DNA of 64,000 nucleotides from Candidatus Omnitrophota bacterium. Lineage in GTDB: Bacteria > Omnitrophota > Omnitrophia > Omnitrophales > Aquincolibacteriaceae. Below the pieces are notes generated by a model that made no database searches, had not been told where the DNA came from, and saw only the letters and a program-made list of their open reading frames with translations. The translations under genes were made by a program, and so were the position numbers. The stretch is taken from contig JACKFM010000001.1 of assembly GCA_020632475.1 (NCBI GenBank), positions 744,001 to 808,000 of the forward strand, in the 5' to 3' direction. This document shows, one piece after another, positions 17,315 to 26,200 of the stretch; position 1 is the stretch's first letter; the number at the start of each line of letters is the position of its first letter.

Positions 17315-18289
17315 ATGTTAAATCTTAAACCTAAGAATATTTTGACCGGACTGATGATCGGCTTAGTTGCGCAGTTTCTGTCAGGGACAGTTGTGTTGGC
17401 CGAAGTGGTGACCGTTGATCCGGCGACTCCGGCTTATGAAAAAACCGGCGGCGTTTCCGGAAATCTCAACAGTGTTGGTTCCGATACGCTCAATAACCTC
17501 ATGGCTTATTGGTCGGAAGACTACAAGACGCTTTATCCGAATGTGAATATTCAGGTTGAAGGAAAAGGGTCTTCGACGGCTCCTCCTGCTTTAACTCAGG
17601 GCACTTCACAGCTCGGTCCAATGAGCCGTGAGATGAAGGCCGAAGAAGCGGATGCTTTTGAAAAAGCCTATGGCTATAAACCCACTCCCATTCGTGTGGC
17701 GATTGATGCCCTGGCAGTTTTTGTCCACAAAGACAATCCGATTAAAAATTTGAATCTTAAAGATGTGGATGGGATTTTCTCAAGCACGTTTAAACAGGGC
17801 GGCGCGGATATCCGTACCTGGGGTGCCGTTCTTGGACCTAAGCCGGGCTGGACAAACAAGCCGATTACGCTATACGGCCGTAACAGTGCGTCCGGAACCT
17901 ATGGGTATTTCAAAGAAAAAGCCATGAAGAAGGGTGACTACAAATCGACCGTGAAGGAACAACCCGGTTCGTCTGCGGTGGTTCAGGGTGTCGGTAGTGA
18001 TTTGGGCGGAATCGGATACTCGGGTATCGGATACGTCACCTCAGAAGTCAAAGCGCTTAAACTGAATACCGTTGAGCCGACTTATGAAAACTGTCTGAAA
18101 GGCAAATATCCTCTCGGCCGCTATCTTTATATCTATGTCAATAAAAAGCCGGGTGAACCTCTTGACAGCCTGCAACGTGAATTCTTGAAGATGGTACTGT
18201 CAAAGCAAGGGCAGGAAACTGTCGTTAAGGACGGTTATTTCCCATTACCTGCGGATGTGATTAATCAGGAACTTGCAAAGCTTAGTTAA
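17315..18289 (+). CDS. pstS: Phosphate ABC transporter substrate-binding protein PstS, copy 2
   Basis: A 324-residue paralogue of the gene at 14628, sharing N-S-V-G-S-D-T-L-N-N-L, G-K-G-S-S-T-A-P-P-A-L and G-R-N-S-A-S-G-T-Y. Signal peptide cleavage is likely after V-L-A near residue 29. ATG 17315 follows AGGAG at 8 bases. The closeness of the two copies points to duplication within this lineage; they may differ in affinity. A terminator hairpin separates this gene from pstC, which would let the binding protein be made in excess over the membrane subunits. Confidence 0.93.
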   Translation: MLNLKPKNILTGLMIGLVAQFLSGTVVLAEVVTVDPATPAYEKTGGVSGNLNSVGSDTLNNLMAYWSEDYKTLYPNVNIQVEGKGSSTAPPALTQGTSQLGPMSREMKAEEADAFEKAYGYKPTPIRVAIDALAVFVHKDNPIKNLNLKDVDGIFSSTFKQGGADIRTWGAVLGPKPGWTNKPITLYGRNSASGTYGYFKEKAMKKGDYKSTVKEQPGSSAVVQGVGSDLGGIGYSGIGYVTSEVKALKLNTVEPTYENCLKGKYPLGRYLYIYVNKKPGEPLDSLQREFLKMVLSKQGQETVVKDGYFPLPADVINQELAKLS

Positions 18290-18307
18290 TCAGAGTTTTT
18301 AAAGAAC

Positions 18308-18345
18308 GGCATGGGAGGGGATATTTCCTCCCATGCCTTTCTCTG
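18308..18345 (+). terminator. Terminator between pstS and pstC
   Basis: Perfect 11-bp stem ggcatgggagg (18308-18318) and cctcccatgcc (18327-18337), then a T-rich run interrupted by c and g. It probably allows partial read-through into pstC. Confidence 0.75.
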
Positions 18346-18361
18346 TTTTTATAGAGGCCCT

Positions 18362-20701
18362 ATGAATTCAAGTCTTTCCCATAAATCAGCGACAGCGACC
18401 GAGACCACGGGAAGCCCTTCCACGGGGATGAATCTCAACCCATCCCGGTTCAAGACAGCACCTTTGACGCTTTGGACAGACCGTATGATGAACCGCACCA
18501 TCAAAGGCGGCGGACTGGCTGTCATCCTGACGGTTCTTGCAATTTTTGTTTTTATCTTTATGCAAAGTCTTCCTTTATTTGGCAGGGCTAAGATTCATCC
18601 CCGGAACACGATTCAGCTTGATCCGTCCATTCAGCCTTTGCTGATCGGTGCGGATGAGTGGGGCGAACTTCCTTATGTCCTTGAATCACAAGGACTCATC
18701 CACTTTATCTCATCCGCGGACGGAAAAACCGTTTCACAGGATGATCTTTCAAAATTATTAGAGGCCAAAATCAGCAGTGTTTTTCGTCATCGCCGGCCCG
18801 GCAATCAGACGTTTTATACCGGGACAGAAGACGGACGTTTTGCCGCCGTGGATCTTAAGTACATTCCGGTTTTTACCAAGGATAGCCGTGAAATTCATCG
18901 TGAACTTAATCCGGGAGAACTCTACGCCTTGAGTGATAAACCTTATCCGGTTCGTTTAATTGCCGGTGCCGGAACCGGAGATCAGAAACTGATTGCGGCC
19001 ATCCTGGCTGCGCCGGAAGGAAACCGTTTTGTCGTCACACGGCTGATACGTACTGTGGCTCTTTTTGGCCCCGGTGAAGAAAGCATGGAAGAAATCCATG
19101 ATTTGACCGGTGAAATTGAAGGGAAGATTCAAAAAATTCTGGTCAATGGCGCGGGCGATGAGTTTGTGGTTTTAAACGAAGAGGGAAAGATCTTTTATTT
19201 TGTGTATACGGATGAAGCCCCTATTCTTAGACAGATTTTTACCCCGTTTAAAGATACGCAAGATCATCAGGTTGTATCCATGGATTATCTGAACGGCGAT
19301 GTCACGCTTGTTTTGACCAATGCATCGGGCGTCAATAAGCTTTACAGCCTGTTTGTGGCCGAAGGCCAGCCGCTTAGAATGTACTACTACACCAAGACAT
19401 TGCCCCCATTAGACGGCGGGGCAGAATTCTATGCACCCAGTTTACGCAATAAAGCTTTTCTGATCGGGCATGGTTCTTCATTTTCTCTACGTTATGGGAC
19501 AACCGCAACCATTCGTGCAAAGGGCCGCCTGGACAGTCAAATTAAATCCGCAATTTTGGGTGCGAAATACGACCGGATTTTTTTACTCGATTCAGAAAAT
19601 CGTCTTCATCTTTATGATCTGACGGATCCTCATCCGGAAGCGGGATGGCAGGCCTTTATGGGAAAAGTCTGGTACGAAGGTTACTCGAAACCGGATTATA
19701 TCTGGCAGTCAACAGGCGGTACCGATGACTTTGAACCGAAACTTTCGTTTGTTCCCTTAATTCTCGGAACACTCAAGGGAACTCTTTATGCCATGATGTT
19801 TGCCTTACCCCTGTCATTATTGGCCGCGCTTTATACGTCTCAATTTGCACGCCCGTCGTTTAAAAGGACCATCAAACCGGTCATGGAAATTATGGCTTCG
19901 CTGCCTTCGGTGGTGCTTGGTTTTCTTGCGGCCTTATGGCTGGCCCCTTTGATTGAAGACAAGGTGCCTTCTTTTTTAATGGCGGTGACGCTGATCCCTC
20001 TGTTTGTTCTGATTTTCGGACAGGTCTACAGCCGACTGCCGGCATCGGTGCGTATGCATGTGAAACCGGGGTATGAATGGCTGTTGGTCCTTCCGATTAT
20101 TGCCGCAGGAATCTGGATAAGCTGGAATCTTGGCCCCGCGATCGAAAAAATATTCTGTACGGTTTATGATTCGGAAACAAATCTGAGAAGTGCTGATTTC
20201 AGGCTTTGGTGGGCCACCGTGACTGGAATGCCTTTTGAACAGAGAAATTCACTGGTGGTCGGATTTATGATGGGCTTTGCCGTGATTCCGATTATTTTTA
20301 CCATTGCCGAAGATGCACTTTCCAATGTCCCTAAAAGCCTGACATCCGCTTCGTTGGCGCTGGGCGCAAGCCGCTGGCAGACGGCCATACGGGTTGTGAT
20401 CCCGACCGCTTTCCCGGGTATTTTTTCGGCACTGATGGTCGGTTTGGGCCGTGCAATCGGGGAGACCATGATTGTCGTCATGGCGACCGGAAACACCCCC
20501 GTCATGGATTTTAATATTTTTTCGGGAATGCGCACGTTGTCGGCCAACATTGCCGTCGAACTCCCCGAAGCGCCTTATTTGGGAACGCTTTACCGGGCAC
20601 TTTTCCTCGGGGCAACGATTCTTTTCATGATGACCTTTGTGCTGAATACGATCGCAGAAGTCATCCGTCAGAAACTTAGAACCAAGTACAGGGTATTGTA
20701 A
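18362..20701 (+). CDS. pstC: Phosphate ABC transporter permease PstC, long form
   Basis: A 779-residue permease, far longer than the roughly 300 of E. coli PstC. After a first helix (about residues 55-80) comes a soluble insert of about 370 residues with repeated beta-strand patterns, suggesting a propeller-like fold facing the periplasm. The permease core follows from about residue 455, with the cytoplasmic coupling motif A-S-L-A-L-G-A-S-R-W-Q-T-A and a following G-R-A-I-G-E-T-M. Long PstC proteins of this plan are known in several Gram-negative phyla. ATG 18362 is chosen after AGAGG; an earlier in-frame start would overlap the terminator. The stop overlaps the pstA start by one base. Confidence 0.9.
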   Translation: MNSSLSHKSATATETTGSPSTGMNLNPSRFKTAPLTLWTDRMMNRTIKGGGLAVILTVLAIFVFIFMQSLPLFGRAKIHPRNTIQLDPSIQPLLIGADEWGELPYVLESQGLIHFISSADGKTVSQDDLSKLLEAKISSVFRHRRPGNQTFYTGTEDGRFAAVDLKYIPVFTKDSREIHRELNPGELYALSDKPYPVRLIAGAGTGDQKLIAAILAAPEGNRFVVTRLIRTVALFGPGEESMEEIHDLTGEIEGKIQKILVNGAGDEFVVLNEEGKIFYFVYTDEAPILRQIFTPFKDTQDHQVVSMDYLNGDVTLVLTNASGVNKLYSLFVAEGQPLRMYYYTKTLPPLDGGAEFYAPSLRNKAFLIGHGSSFSLRYGTTATIRAKGRLDSQIKSAILGAKYDRIFLLDSENRLHLYDLTDPHPEAGWQAFMGKVWYEGYSKPDYIWQSTGGTDDFEPKLSFVPLILGTLKGTLYAMMFALPLSLLAALYTSQFARPSFKRTIKPVMEIMASLPSVVLGFLAALWLAPLIEDKVPSFLMAVTLIPLFVLIFGQVYSRLPASVRMHVKPGYEWLLVLPIIAAGIWISWNLGPAIEKIFCTVYDSETNLRSADFRLWWATVTGMPFEQRNSLVVGFMMGFAVIPIIFTIAEDALSNVPKSLTSASLALGASRWQTAIRVVIPTAFPGIFSALMVGLGRAIGETMIVVMATGNTPVMDFNIFSGMRTLSANIAVELPEAPYLGTLYRALFLGATILFMMTFVLNTIAEVIRQKLRTKYRVL

Positions 20702-22377
20702 TGGCAGAGACACAAGAGAACGCAGAACAGAAAATATTTGTGCAAAACCGTCGGGGAGTGGCCGGTGAGGCTTGGGTATGGTTTACCGCCATGGGGTTGA
20801 CGATCGGCGTGGCCATGGTCATCGGTCTTTTGTCTTTAATCGGATTTCGAGGCCTCAAAGTTTTCTGGCCCCAGAGAGCTGTGGTTCTCCAATTGCAGTC
20901 CGAATCAGGTTCAACGCAGACCATGGCCGGGGTGATTACCAAAGAGCAGGAAAAAGCCGGACACTATGAAGAAGGTTCGGAAAAGCAGATTGAATGGCAG
21001 ATCTTTCAGGGCAATAAAGAAGTTCTCGGATTGAGCTATAAATTTGTCGACTACACGGATATTCAAAAAGTCGAATATCCCCTCAATTTAATTAGGGTGG
21101 AGCGTCTGGAATACGGTGATGCCTTCGGTTTTCCGGTTTCGCTTAAAACCCCCGATGGCGGAATGATTGATGCCGGAGATCCTGCTTTTTCAGGTGAGCT
21201 TGCCAAGGCCGTTAAACAGGCAACTCGTGTGCGAAAAGAGATAAAGACGATCGAGAAAAAACAAATCGGAAAAATTAATTATGCGATCGAAGATAAAAAG
21301 ATCAAGCTTAAGGGCCTTGAGCGTAAGCAAAAAGCCGGTACGGCCGAAGCCGAAAAAATAAACGCCGAACTTAAGGACTTATTTGCCCGCTATGAAATCC
21401 TGGCCGCCAAAGCCAGACAGTTACGGGATCAGAGTGCCGGATATGTTCTTGTGTATAAAATTTCTTCGGGGCAGGAAAAAAATCTTCCGGCCGAAAAGAT
21501 GGTTGATTTTTATTTTCCCAATCAGCTCAACCGGATCGAGAGGTTTCAGCGATTCTGCCATAGGATTTTTCATTTTCTGGCGGATGAACCGCGTGAGGCC
21601 AATACCGAAGGCGGTGTTTTCCCTGCCATCTTTGGAACCTTTGTCATGACGGTGATGATGAGTCTCTTTGTGACGCCTTTTGGTGTGATGGCGGCGATCT
21701 ATCTGCGAGAGTATGCAAAGCAGGGGGTTCTTGTTCAGATTGTCCGCATTGCCGTGAATAATCTGGCCGGAGTTCCTTCGATTGTTTTCGGTGTGTTCGG
21801 TGTCGGCTTTTTTGTCTATTTTGTCGGAGGATCCATCGATCAGCTTTTCTTTGCCGACCGGCTTCCGACCCCGACTTATGGAACAGGGGGCATTTTATGG
21901 GCTTCGTTGACACTTGCGCTTTTGACCGTGCCTGTGGTGATTGTGGCCTCCGAGGAATCCCTAGCCTCGGTTCCCAATGGGATGCGTGAGGGATCACTGG
22001 CCTGCGGGGCTTCAAAATGGCAGACCATACAAAGAGTGGTGCTTCCTGCCGCGGCACCCGGAATTTTAACCGGTTTTATTCTGGCCATGGCCCGCGGGGC
22101 CAGCGAAGTGGCACCGCTGATGCTGGTCGGTGTGGTGAAGCTTGCGCCGAATCTGCCGATCGATAACATTTTTCCATTCATGCATTTTGACCGTAAATTC
22201 ATGCATTTGGGTTTTCATATTTATGATCTAGGCTTCCAATCGCCGGATTCCGAAGCCGCAAAGCCGATGGTGTTTGCCACGACGCTTTTGCTTATTTCCC
22301 TAGTAGTTCTTTTAAATTTGAGTGCTATCTGGATCCGTGAACGTTTGCGTAAAAAATATGTTGTGGGGACTTTTTGA
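20701..22377 (+). CDS. pstA: Phosphate ABC transporter permease PstA, long form
   Basis: A 558-residue permease with a first helix at about 22-45, an insert of about 250 residues that contains a Lys/Glu-rich coiled coil (about 170-240), and then the five-helix core with the coupling loop G-S-L-A-C-G-A-S-K-W-Q-T-I and A-R-G-A-S-E-V-A-P-L. It pairs with PstC to form the inner-membrane channel for phosphate. The start ATG overlaps the pstC stop. The coiled-coil insert is absent from the short enterobacterial PstA and may contact the PstC insert. Confidence 0.9.
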   Translation: MAETQENAEQKIFVQNRRGVAGEAWVWFTAMGLTIGVAMVIGLLSLIGFRGLKVFWPQRAVVLQLQSESGSTQTMAGVITKEQEKAGHYEEGSEKQIEWQIFQGNKEVLGLSYKFVDYTDIQKVEYPLNLIRVERLEYGDAFGFPVSLKTPDGGMIDAGDPAFSGELAKAVKQATRVRKEIKTIEKKQIGKINYAIEDKKIKLKGLERKQKAGTAEAEKINAELKDLFARYEILAAKARQLRDQSAGYVLVYKISSGQEKNLPAEKMVDFYFPNQLNRIERFQRFCHRIFHFLADEPREANTEGGVFPAIFGTFVMTVMMSLFVTPFGVMAAIYLREYAKQGVLVQIVRIAVNNLAGVPSIVFGVFGVGFFVYFVGGSIDQLFFADRLPTPTYGTGGILWASLTLALLTVPVVIVASEESLASVPNGMREGSLACGASKWQTIQRVVLPAAAPGILTGFILAMARGASEVAPLMLVGVVKLAPNLPIDNIFPFMHFDRKFMHLGFHIYDLGFQSPDSEAAKPMVFATTLLLISLVVLLNLSAIWIRERLRKKYVVGTF

Positions 22378-22406
22378 ACCCGCATCGTCATAACGAGGAA
22401 CGAAGG

Positions 22407-23264
22407 ATGAATACGATGACTGATGACTTAAAAAAAACCGAACCCAAGACACCGCCGGTAACCGTCGGGCAAGAAACCTATGAGAAGCACGATCAATCCA
22501 AAAGTGATGTTCGAGCCTGTATCACCGTCGATCATTATGACTTTTTTTACGGCAAGACGCAGGCTATTTATGATGCGCATTTCGTCATGCCCGAAAAACA
22601 GGTGACCGCGATTATTGGTCCGTCCGGATGCGGAAAGTCCACATTAATCCGTAATATCAACCGTATGAATGAATTGGTGGACGGTGTATCCCATACCGGA
22701 GATATTCGAATCTATTCACAAAGCATTTATGATCCTCAGCTGGAAGTGACCGAGCTGAGAAAAAGAATCGGAATGGTTTTTCAGAAGAGCAATCCGTTTC
22801 CGAAATCAATTTATGAAAATGTCATTTATAGTCTGCGTGTATCAGGACAGAACCGGAAATCAATTCTGGATGAAGTTTGTGAGATGAGTCTGAAGGCATC
22901 CGCTTTATGGGATGAGGTTAAAGACCGTCTGCACCAGAGTGCCATGAGCCTTTCCGGCGGGCAGATGCAGAGGCTTTGTATTGCTCGTGCGATTGCCAAC
23001 CGGCCCGAGATTCTTCTGATGGATGAACCCTGTTCGGCGCTTGACCCGATCGCTACGGCCAAAATCGAAGAATTGATTTATGAGCTTAAAAAGGATTTTA
23101 CCATTGTGATCGTTACCCACAATATGCAGCAGGCCGCCCGTGTCAGCGATATGACGGCCTTTTTCTATATGGGGAATCTGGTGGAATTTGGTGAAACCAA
23201 AAAGATGTTTATGAGTCCGGAGAAGAAGCAGACCGAAGAATATATTACCGGGCGTTTCGGATAA
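22407..23264 (+). CDS. pstB: Phosphate ABC transporter ATPase PstB
   Basis: A 285-residue ATPase with Walker A G-P-S-G-C-G-K-S-T, Q-loop F-Q-K-S-N-P-F-P, signature L-S-G-G-Q-M-Q-R, Walker B I-L-L-M-D-E-P and the H-loop T-H-N-M. These are characteristic of PstB. The first 45 residues or so are a hydrophilic extension. ATG 22407 has GAGGAA 6 bases upstream; an in-frame TTG at 22374 overlaps the pstA stop but lacks a clear ribosome site. Confidence 0.95.
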   Translation: MNTMTDDLKKTEPKTPPVTVGQETYEKHDQSKSDVRACITVDHYDFFYGKTQAIYDAHFVMPEKQVTAIIGPSGCGKSTLIRNINRMNELVDGVSHTGDIRIYSQSIYDPQLEVTELRKRIGMVFQKSNPFPKSIYENVIYSLRVSGQNRKSILDEVCEMSLKASALWDEVKDRLHQSAMSLSGGQMQRLCIARAIANRPEILLMDEPCSALDPIATAKIEELIYELKKDFTIVIVTHNMQQAARVSDMTAFFYMGNLVEFGETKKMFMSPEKKQTEEYITGRFG

Positions 23265-23338
23265 AAACAGACCGAAGACCGGGAGACTTGGTGACGGGGC
23301 GATTGAGTCTGAAGGTCCGAAAGTTGAAAATTTTTGTC

Positions 23339-23455
23339 ATTCCTGCGAAAGTCACGCCATTCGGCGGACAAGCAGGAATCCATAGTGTAACCAAGCTCGA
23401 ATCACCAACGCTAGTGCGTTGGTACGGCCAAGGGTGACTACTGAAGTCACGGCAT
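23339..23455 (+). repeat. Stem-loop repeats between pstB and phoU
   Basis: The 226-base gap holds several hairpins: attcctgc (23339-23346) with gcaggaat (23372-23379), resembling the common dispersed tcattcctgcgaaag repeat but with about 20 extra bases in the loop; accaacgc/gcgttggt (23404-23411, 23416-23423); and a gtgac/gtcac stem just after. Such REP-like stems may stabilise the upstream mRNA. Confidence 0.55.
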
Positions 23456-23490
23456 GGCCAGCACGATCCACGAACAACGAGGTATGAAAA

Positions 23491-24153
23491 ATGGAAAGAC
23501 ATTTTCACCAAGAGTTAGAACAGCTGCGTAATAAACTGCTTCAGATGAGTTTTCGGGTTGAAGAGGCTCTGAATCATGCCTGTGAAGCCCTATTTGAACG
23601 TAACGACCAATTGGCTCGCGAGGTGATTGAAGGAGACAAGCAGGTCGACCGGTTTGAAATTGAGATCGACGATAAAGGCCACAGCCTTTTTGCTTTAGGC
23701 CAGCCTATGGCTGCCGATTTGCGCAAAGTGATGATGATTTTAAAAATGAATACCGACCTTGAGAGAATCGGCGACCATGCGGTCAATATTGCCGAAAAAG
23801 GACTCTATGTCATGGGGGAACCAAAAATTAAAGACCGGACATCCATGAGTGAAATGGTCGGGAAAGTTCAAAAGATGTTTCGTGATGCGTTAGACTCTTT
23901 CCTTAAAGAAGACGCGGTTCTTGCCCGCCAGGTTTTATTGTGTGATGATGAGGTTGACCAGTTAAATGTCGATAATTTCTTGCGGCTGCGTAAAATTATG
24001 GAAGAAGACGAAAGGACCATTACGATCGGAATGAACCTGATGATGGTCAGCCATAATCTTGAAAGAATTGCGGATCTTTCGAGTAATATTGCCGAAGAAG
24101 TGATCTATTTAAAACAGGGCAAAGAAATTCGTCACGGTATCGAGACGACCTAG
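23491..24153 (+). CDS. phoU: Phosphate signalling protein PhoU
   Basis: A 220-residue all-helical protein made of two similar three-helix bundles. It shows the repeated PhoU metal-site pattern E-x-x-x-D near E-I-E-I-D-D and D-L-E-R-I-G-D-H-A-V-N-I-A-E, repeated as N-L-E-R-I-A-D-L-S-S-N-I-A-E in the second half; in the second copy the D-H is D-L. PhoU links the Pst transporter to PhoR and represses the regulon when phosphate is plentiful. It closes the operon and is followed by a strong terminator. Confidence 0.95.
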   Translation: MERHFHQELEQLRNKLLQMSFRVEEALNHACEALFERNDQLAREVIEGDKQVDRFEIEIDDKGHSLFALGQPMAADLRKVMMILKMNTDLERIGDHAVNIAEKGLYVMGEPKIKDRTSMSEMVGKVQKMFRDALDSFLKEDAVLARQVLLCDDEVDQLNVDNFLRLRKIMEEDERTITIGMNLMMVSHNLERIADLSSNIAEEVIYLKQGKEIRHGIETT

Positions 24154-24180
24154 CTCGTTCAGCGTACCGAGTGGTAACAA

Positions 24181-24223
24181 AAAAGGCGGCGGGGATAAAT
24201 ATCCCGGCCGCCTTTTGTTTTTT
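24181..24223 (+). terminator. Rho-independent terminator of the pst-phoU operon
   Basis: Arms aaaaggcggc plus gggat and atccc plus gccgcctttt form a long GC-rich stem with one mismatch, followed by gttttttt. The 150 bases that follow, up to the end of the minus-strand gene, show no further feature. Confidence 0.9.
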
Positions 24224-24370
24224 TAAAGAACCCGAAGCAGTTAAAAAATGACGAATATTTCAACAGGACGAAAGTTCTCTTGGCGCGAGTTCCGCAGGAC
24301 CGTAAGGGACGAGGATGTTTGAGCGCCGGAGAATCTTTGGGGACTGGTGAAATATTCAAGTGTCCCGCAA

Positions 24371-25045
24371 TTACTCTTCGGTTTGATCCGTACCGGATTC
24401 CTGCATCTTTTCGTGGTGGTGCTTGTGCATCATTTCCATGCTGTGCTTTCTTTCGGCCTCGTCCACAACCCCGTCACCGTTTTTATCCATTTTTTCAGCA
24501 GCCATAGGATGGTTTTCAAGCCACTGCGCGCGGACAGCTTCGCGTTCGGCCTGATCGACCTGACCATCGCCGTTGCTGTCCAGATTTTGATTCATCCTGG
24601 GATGATTCTCACGCCACTCCTCTCTGGCTGCTTTTCTCTCAACCGGCCCGATTTTGCCGTCACCATTGGCATCTATTTTCTCAGCCATCTCAGGATGGTT
24701 TTTCATCCATTGTTCCTGTTTACCCATGCGCATTTCGCGCGGCCCGACTTTTCCGTCATCATTACGGTCAAGATGCTCGGCGGCCTGAGGGTGATTTTCA
24801 GCCCATTGCTGTCTGCGTTCAGGACTCATGCGCCGGTCAGGGCTTGTCCCGGGGCCGCCCTGCGGTCCGGGCTTGTTTTCCCAGTTGGTTCCGGCTCCGC
24901 CGCGCGGGCCCGGGGGATTATTGTCGCGGTCTCTTGCTTTAGCGAAAAGATCTACAGGGGACTGAATCATTAAACAAAAAACAGCACAAAAGATTAAAAC
25001 AAATTGAAAAGAACGAAGCTTCAAACCCGGTTTGTGTTGAGTCAT
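24371..25045 (-). CDS. Exported EF-hand repeat protein
   Basis: A 224-residue protein with a signal peptide (K-L-R-S then a hydrophobic run, cleavage near L-F-A-K-A, about residue 37). A Pro/Gly-rich stretch follows, then four tandem repeats of 31-32 residues. Each repeat has W-x-x-N-H-P and one calcium-binding loop: D-R-N-D-D-G-K, D-A-N-G-D-G-K, D-S-N-G-D-G-Q, D-K-N-G-D-G-V. EF hands normally come in pairs; here single loops alternate with the W-x-x-N-H-P helix. The tail is His/Met-rich (M-M-H-K-H-H-H), which might bind metal. The start at 25045 is read after a GGAGGTC site; a longer in-frame start at 25150 would bury the signal peptide. Confidence 0.85.
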   Translation of the reverse strand: MTQHKPGLKLRSFQFVLIFCAVFCLMIQSPVDLFAKARDRDNNPPGPRGGAGTNWENKPGPQGGPGTSPDRRMSPERRQQWAENHPQAAEHLDRNDDGKVGPREMRMGKQEQWMKNHPEMAEKIDANGDGKIGPVERKAAREEWRENHPRMNQNLDSNGDGQVDQAEREAVRAQWLENHPMAAEKMDKNGDGVVDEAERKHSMEMMHKHHHEKMQESGTDQTEE

Positions 25046-25152
25046 CTTAAAAGACCTCCGTTGATTGAATAATAGGTTAAGAGTAGTCATCCCCGTCGAA
25101 TAAATCTCAATTATACTACTCGCTTTTCGGAAAATAAAACCGGAATTCATTT

Positions 25153-25743
25153 CTAGATGGCGGTCATGAGTTTTTTTAGATGGGCTTTCATCACAGATCG
25201 TTTAGACGGATTTCTCAGGATATAGGCGGGATGAAACAGCACCATTAAGCGGGTTTCGGGATAGTGAGCATCTTTGAAAAGTTTGCCGACAACACTTGTG
25301 ACCGGCTCCTTTTTTCTTTCGGGAAGCATATATTTAAAGGCTGTGGCACCGAGCAGACCAATCACTTTCGGTCTAGCCAGATGAAGCTGTTTTTTTAAAT
25401 AGGGCAGACAGGTTTCAGCTTCCTGTTGCGTGGGAACCCGGTTTTCCGGAGGACGGCATTTGGCAATGCTCATCAGCAGGCAGTCGTCGTTGGTGACATA
25501 GCCCAGCTCTTCAAGAACAGAATCCAGCAACCGTCCTGAACGCCCCACAAAAGAATAACCTTTTAGATCTTCTTCACGGCCCGGGGCTTCACCGATCAGG
25601 ACAATTCGGCTTTGAGGATTTCCCCGGTCGACAACGATGGAGCTGCGTGACTTTGAAAGCGTACAGGCATTGCAGCCCGATTCACTCAGCGCTTTTCGGA
25701 AAGCCGGATAGGTTTTGATTTTTAAGATGACGCTGTTTTTCAT
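25153..25743 (-). CDS. Family 4 uracil-DNA glycosylase
   Basis: A 196-residue DNA repair enzyme that removes uracil from DNA. Motif G-E-A-P-G-R-E-E-D binds the uracil pocket, F-V-G-R-S-G follows, and L-F-H-P-A-Y carries the second active-site segment. Cys residues in G-C-N-A-C, A-K-C-R-P-P and E-T-C-L-P match the four ligands of the 4Fe-4S cluster of family 4 enzymes. The ATG at 25743 is preceded by AAAGGAG, at rather short spacing. It is the upstream gene of a minus-strand pair with the EF-hand protein, although the 107-base gap suggests separate expression. Confidence 0.92.
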   Translation of the reverse strand: MKNSVILKIKTYPAFRKALSESGCNACTLSKSRSSIVVDRGNPQSRIVLIGEAPGREEDLKGYSFVGRSGRLLDSVLEELGYVTNDDCLLMSIAKCRPPENRVPTQQEAETCLPYLKKQLHLARPKVIGLLGATAFKYMLPERKKEPVTSVVGKLFKDAHYPETRLMVLFHPAYILRNPSKRSVMKAHLKKLMTAI

Positions 25744-26200
25744 AGCTCCTTTAACGACAACTTGAGAAATTTATTGACGTTTGGGTTGGACCGGGCAGGC
25801 AGAGATTGCTCCTAAAACGACTTCGGGCAACTAAAGTAATACATGCCCAACAACTTTCACTCCGTCCTCAAATTTTGGCACAGTGGCAATATTTGTTTCC
25901 GGCAAGCATAGACAACAGACCGCGGACCGCGACCACCGACAACTGGCTCTACAGAGGGATTTTGCCCAAAAATTATATCAATTTATAATAAAAATAATCA
26001 TTTGATCAAAAAAAAGCCTTCCTACAATTGATTCCAATCATTTCATATGCGATATTTTATTTAGTGCCTCTTCAATTTTAAATTGTTAGAGGTCCTTATG
26101 CCGCGACTTCATAAATAGTTAAGGAAAGTCGTCGCGGCTCGGATCCTAAAAAAGTACTGCTGTGCTCTTAACCACAAGGTCCTATATATAGGAAAAAGCG
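25744..26200 (+). other. Divergent intergenic region before giant gene G2
   Basis: No gene is seen in these 457 bases. A possible promoter for G2 is TTGATT (26028-26033), 17 bases, GATATT (26051-26056). A hairpin, ccgcgac (26101-26107) with gtcgcgg (26131-26137), lies in the G2 leader and could affect its expression. The left part should contain the promoter of the minus-strand glycosylase gene, but no good hexamers are visible. Confidence 0.4.

Noticed and set aside
24347..24973. A 208-codon plus-strand open frame
   Set aside because: It is the complement of the EF-hand gene, whose calcium loops and signal peptide show the true strand.
25806..25988. A 60-codon open frame in the G2 upstream region
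   Set aside because: No ribosome site, and a composition unlike the nearby genes; more likely non-coding.
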